Positions 59,740-64,000 of a stretch of DNA of 64,000 bases are shown here, in pieces. The DNA is from Helianthus annuus (Eukaryota; Streptophyta; Magnoliopsida; Asterales; Asteraceae), in contig NC_035437.2 in assembly GCF_002127325.2 (NCBI RefSeq), positions 113,785,801-113,849,800 on the forward strand. Direction: 5' to 3'. The stretch's first letter is position 1; every line of letters starts with the position of its first letter. The notes below the pieces were generated by a model. The model did not search any database. It was not told the DNA's origin and saw nothing but the letters and a program-made list of their open reading frames with translations. Made by a program: the position numbers and the translations under genes.

Positions 59740-60955
59740 AATTCCGAAGTAGTAGCTTCAGCCTCAGTAGTGGTTGCATTGGTTCCGAATAACTGGGGGT
59801 ACTTTTCTGTCATCCTGTCCTCGCGTTCCCAGGTGTACTCTGGACCACGTTTGGAGTTCCAACGAACTCGAACAAGAGGGATTCTCTTGTTTTTGAGGAC
59901 CTTCACATCCTGGTCCGTGATTTCAACTGGTTCCTCGACGAACTGCAACCGCTCGTCGATAGTGAGTTCCTTAAAAGGAATGATAAGGGTCTCATCTGAC
60001 AGGCACTTCTTCAGATTCGACACGTGAAAGACATTGTGAACTGCACCGAGTTCAGCTGGTAGGTTTAGTCTATAGGCTACTTTGCCTATTCTTTCTATGA
60101 TCTCAAATGGTCCGACATACCGCGGATTGAGTTTACCCCGTTTGCCAAAACGTACCACACCCTTCCAAGGTGAGACTTTAAGTAATACCCGGTCCCCGAC
60201 CTGAAATTCCAATGGCTTTCTACGCTTATTCGCGTAGGCTTTCTGACGGTCGCGTGCTGCCGCCATGCGTTGTCGAATTTGCGCAATCTTTCCTGTGGCG
60301 TCCACTACAATCTCTGGACCCGTAATCTGACTATCCCCCACCTCTGCCCAACAGAGAGGTGACCGGCATTTACGCCCGTATAATGCCTCGAATGGAGCGG
60401 CTTGTATGCTAGTGTGATAACTATTATTGTACGAGAACTCCACCAAAGGGAGGTGCTTTTCCCAGCCGTTGCCGAAATCAATAACGCATGCCCGAAGCAT
60501 GTCTTCTAGTGTTTGAATCGTTCGCTCAGACTGCCCATCCGTCTGAGGATGATATGCTGTGCTCATGTCTAATCGTGAGCCGAAAGATTTGTGCATTGCT
60601 TGCCATAGTTCTGACGTGAATCGTGCATCCCGATCCGAAATGATGGAGGTGGGCACCCCGTGCCTCGAAACAACTTCTTTGAGGTAGATGTCTGCGTGAG
60701 TGGAGGACTTATCCGTTTCCTTATAGCTAGAAAGTGTGCAGACTTGGTGAGTCGATCCACGATCACCCATATGGTATCATTCCCACGCTGGGATCTAGGT
60801 AAGCCCGTAACGAAATCCATGGAAATTTCTTCCCATTTCCATTGCGGTATCGTGGGTTGCTGAAGTAGACCCGCTGGTTTCTGGTATTCCACCTTGACTC
60901 TCGCACAGGTCAAGCACTTGCTGACATAGGTAGCGATGTGGGCTTCATGCTAGGC
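59740..60955 (-). pseudogene. G integrase with chromodomain-like tail
   Basis: Frames 60913-60569 and 60770-59682 (coding to about 59740, then a Thr/Glu-rich tail that runs into the LTR). Seen: [103 protein letters not shown] and EKYPQLF. Frameshifts near 60950 (within the zinc region) and near 60715 disable it. About 65% like B integrase by impression only. Confidence 0.88.
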
Positions 60956-62520
60956 CACCAATAAGTAGTTCTGATGTCGTGGTACATTTTATCCGACCCT
61001 GGATGTACCGAGTAGCGAGACTTGTGAGCTTCATCCATTACAAGTTCGCGTAGACCGCCATAAAGTGGGACCCAAATACGCCCCGTTACATAGTAGGCAC
61101 CGTCTGCCTTCTGTTCCATTCGTTGTCGTGAGCCGCGTAAGGCTTCAGCTTTGACATTTTCGGGCTTCAATGCTTCTACCTGAGCATTTCGTATCTGTGC
61201 TGGAAGACTGGACTGTATAGTGAGCTGCAAGGCTCGTACGCGTCTAGGTAGAGTGTCCTTTCGACTGAGGGCGTCAGCCACAACATTGGCCTTACCTGGA
61301 TGGTACTTGATGGCGCATTCGTAATCATTAAGTAGTTCGACCCATCGCCGTTGACGCATGTTCAAATCTTTCTGCTTAAGAATATGCTCGAGACTCCTGT
61401 GATCGGTGTAAATCGTGCACCTGGTACCGTACAGGTAGTGTCGCCATATCTTAAGCGCGAAAACAACAGCTCCCAGCTCTAAATCGTGCGTCGTGTAGTT
61501 CCGTTCGTGAATCTTAAGTTGGCGCGAAGCGTAAGCAATAACCTTGTCGCGCTGCATTAACACACATCCAAGACCCTGAATGGATGCATCACAATAAACC
61601 ACGAAGTCGTCTGTGCCCTCTGGCAAAGAGAGGATAGGTGCACTGCAAAGTCTATCCTTTAAGTGCTGAAAAGCAGTCTCCTGTGTGTTGCCCCAACGGT
61701 AGGTGACACCCTTCTGTGTCAGTAGTGTAAGTGGCTGAGCAATCTTTGAAAAGTCTTTAATAAAGCGTCTGTAGTACCCTGCCAAACCCAAGAATTGGCG
61801 TATTTCCGTTGGCGTACGTGGTGCAGGCCAGTTTCTGATCGAGTCTACCTTGGATGGATCGACATGGATTCCATCCTTGTTCCCTACGTGGCCTAAGAAG
61901 TGGACTTCACGAAGCCAGAAGTCGCATTTCGAAAACTTAGCGTACAGCTGTTCCTTCCGTAGGTGTTCCAAAATAAGGCGTAGGTGCTGCTCGTGCTCCT
62001 CCTGACTCTTGGAGTAGATCAGAATGTCGTCGATGAAGACAATGACGAACTTGTCAAGATAGGGTTTGCACACCCTGTTCATAAGATCCATAAATACGGC
62101 AGGCGCGTTCGTTAACCCGAACGGCATGACAAGAAACTCGTAGTGGCCATAGCGAGTTCTGAATGCTGTTTTGGAGACGTCCTCCTCCCGGACTCTCAGC
62201 TGATGATAACCTGACCTCAGGTCTATCTTCGAATAGTAGCACGACCCTTGCAACTGGTCGAATAAGTCGTCTATGTGTGGAAGAGGATAACGGTTCTTCT
62301 CCGTCACCTTGTTGAGTTCACGGTAGTCGATGCACATCCTGAAGGTACCGTCCTTCTTTTTCACAAATAATACTGGAGCTCCTCATGGCGAAGAGCTTGG
62401 ACGAATGAAGCCCTTCTCCAAGAGCTCTTGTAGTTGCTTCGACAGTTCCTCCAATTCCGATGGAGCTAGACGATATGGTGCGCGAGCTATGGGTGCTGTC
62501 CAGATCTATAGGCAATGAGG
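60956..62520 (-). pseudogene. G RT and RNase H
   Basis: Open frame 62364-60910 with [88 protein letters not shown] and ADALSRKD, then [17 protein letters not shown], the start of integrase. Upstream the RT N-terminus continues in frame to about 62500 but is cut by a TGA near 62384, where the conserved Trp of SSPWGAP should be. The linker to protease is missing. Confidence 0.9.
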
Positions 62521-62644
62521 TCGGTAGGGAACGTCTGACCAGCGTGGATAAGATTACAATCCTGAACTAAGTACAGCTTCTAGACCTTACCACTAACTAA
62601 CACTACGACACGTTGGGTGTTTAAGGAAATTGGTGTATGTTTTA

Positions 62645-62975
62645 TCATTCGACTAACTTCAAGGACATATAATTGGTATTCACACCCGAATCAAACAATA
62701 TAGTAACATAGAAGTCGACAAGAAGGAACTTACCCATTATTACGTTAAGATCGTCCCTTGCATCACCCTGGCCCATCCCGATCACACGGCCATGGGCGTC
62801 GTTGTTGCCATTGATTCCCCCGTTGCTAACCCCATTGTCGTTCCTGCTTCCCTGGTCGTGGTTCTGATTCTGGTTCCAGTTCAATTGTGGATAGTGTCTC
62901 TCATAGTGATCTTTTGTACCATACTGAAAACATTCTCTAAAACTTTGCTGCTGCCACTGAGCCTGTGGGGCTTGA
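62645..62975 (-). pseudogene. G gag end and protease remnant
   Basis: Begins directly after the primer site. A degraded knuckle reads CFQYGTKDHYERHYP: the second and fourth zinc-binding Cys are both Tyr, one G-to-A change each. Then Asn/Gly-rich linker and a protease core TILFDSGVNTNYMSLKL. The capsid part of gag is absent, and the open frame extends artificially into the LTR. Confidence 0.75.
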
Positions 62976-62988
62976 GGCTCTGATACCA
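62976..62988 (-). other. Primer binding site of G
   Basis: GGCTCTGATACCA, complement of the initiator Met tRNA end, three bases from the LTR start at 62992. Confidence 0.92.
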
Positions 62989-62991
62989 ATC

Positions 62992-64000
62992 TGTCACACC
63001 CCCAAAATCCCACACGTGGAGTGCCACCGCTTGGAGGCGTGACATGACCAGGATCAAGCCACCAATCATATTGAACATGTAAATATATAGTAAAAGTTAT
63101 CCATCAATACCAAAGGTGTTTATCAAACCCAACATAGTTAAGTATAGCGGAAGCATTAATGTAAAAACCCAATCATAAGTATTAATGTATGAAATGACAT
63201 AAGTAATCACGATCCCTTTGCCCACAACGACCTGCTCCTCCCTGTGCAAGCTCCATAATGTACCTAAGGTCCTGCAAGGCATGCAGCAGATAATCAACAA
63301 CTAGTTGAGCGAGTTCACAGTAAGTAAGTTCATAACAGTAATGCGTAAGTTCATCTAGTGTGGGCTTCCCATGCCTTGTATATATGTTACTAGTGGGGGA
63401 TTCCCACGTTTATCTTTACTAACGGGGACTTCCCATTATGGTACTTACTAGACTATTTGCAACCATGTGTTCTTCTTAGACCGAGAACAGGAATACGTAC
63501 AAGGTCACGCAGGATTTACGTGAGTGCCCTTCCCCGAGGACAGTGGTACGTGTGGGGTTTACGCAGGATTTACGTAAGTGTCCTTCCGACCCGGAAGACA
63601 GTAGTGGGTATTAGGTTACGCAGGATTTACGTAAGTGTCCTCCCGACCCGGGAGACAATGGTAGATACTAGTTTACGCAGGTTTTACGTAAGTGTCCTGA
63701 CTATCTCGAGGACGATGGTCTATAGTCTAGTGATTTCGTAAGTACGAGTAATCATTCCATACCCAACATTCCAACCCAATTCCCAACCCGGGAATCCCAT
63801 GCCTTGGCTGTGTGAACTCACTTTGGATTGCTCGGCAGATACACAAAGAGTACTGGTAAGCTAGTAACTGGTCAACCACGTCCTATCATGGTTATTATAC
63901 AAGTCAGGTTTTGACTCTAGCAATGCGCGTATGTATCATATAAGCTATCACGTTACTAACACGCATATGTCATGGCAAGCACAGAATCTCATATTAACAG
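62992..64000 (-). repeat. G 5' LTR (right copy, truncated by window)
   Basis: TGTCACACCCCCAAAATCCC start; matches the first 1 kb of the left LTR, including the ACGCAGG tandem repeat. Continues beyond the window. Confidence 0.92.

Larger units (their letters stand above)
57197..64000 (-). mobile_element. Element G: Gypsy chromovirus with gag deletion
   Basis: Minus-strand element inserted in E gag: left (3') LTR 57197 to about 59706, pol 59740-62520, protease and knuckle remnant 62645-62970, primer site 62976-62988, right (5') LTR from 62992 to beyond the window. The leader and most of gag are absent. Integrase core and RT resemble B but are a distinct family with a different LTR. Left flank GTAGT; the right target duplication is outside the window. 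Confidence 0.9.

Overview
This 64 kb window looks like gene-poor, repeat-packed nuclear DNA of a flowering plant, most likely of the daisy family (Asteraceae). All recognisable coding capacity is retrotransposon gag and pol, the primer binding sites match the plant initiator methionine tRNA, and the Gypsy proteins and LTR ends resemble ones I associate with Asteraceae. The family assignment is inference from memory. I see no convincing host gene, tRNA, rRNA or CRISPR array.

Layout, using working letters. H (plus, Copia) starts at the left edge with a partial 5' LTR, a leader and the start of gag. Its gag is split by A (1359-12315, minus, Copia) and resumes at 12316-13324, after which H is lost. 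About 1.6 kb of unassigned DNA follows. C1 (minus, about 14916-35127 or 35696) is a non-coding LTR element related to A in its leader. It is split by B (15826-32135, minus, Gypsy chromovirus with 3.4 kb LTRs and a perfect CCCTC target duplication). A 569 bp near-perfect palindrome (35128-35696) separates C1 from D (35697-45937, plus, Copia), the least decayed Copia element. After about 0.6 kb of unassigned DNA comes E2 (minus, decayed Copia, to about 51474). It is abutted by E (minus, gag-bearing Copia without pol), which is itself cut at 57197 by G (minus, Gypsy chromovirus). G runs off the right edge inside its 5' LTR.

The Copia elements share an unusual plan: a long two-part gag with two zinc knuckles and a coiled-coil linker, then protease-integrase-RT-RNase H in pol. 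A keeps RT only up to its palm, lacks RNase H, and has an unrelated 3' reading frame instead. B and G have the Gypsy order protease-RT-RNase H-integrase with a chromodomain-like tail. Nearly all frames carry a few stops or frameshifts. D and B are closest to intact.

The most interesting pattern is that several families carry their own short motif, repeated many times in the LTR and in some cases also in the 5' leader. H has GAAGAAC, D has TCGAAGGAT, A and C1 have TCGGAC, and G has CTTGTGCGA. In H and D the motifs occur in both orientations and form hairpins; in A, C1 and G they are mostly direct. Other anomalies are the palindrome, a probable assembly duplication at a 13-N gap inside B, an extra frame upstream of B gag, the extra 3' frame in A, and an extended 5' end on A.
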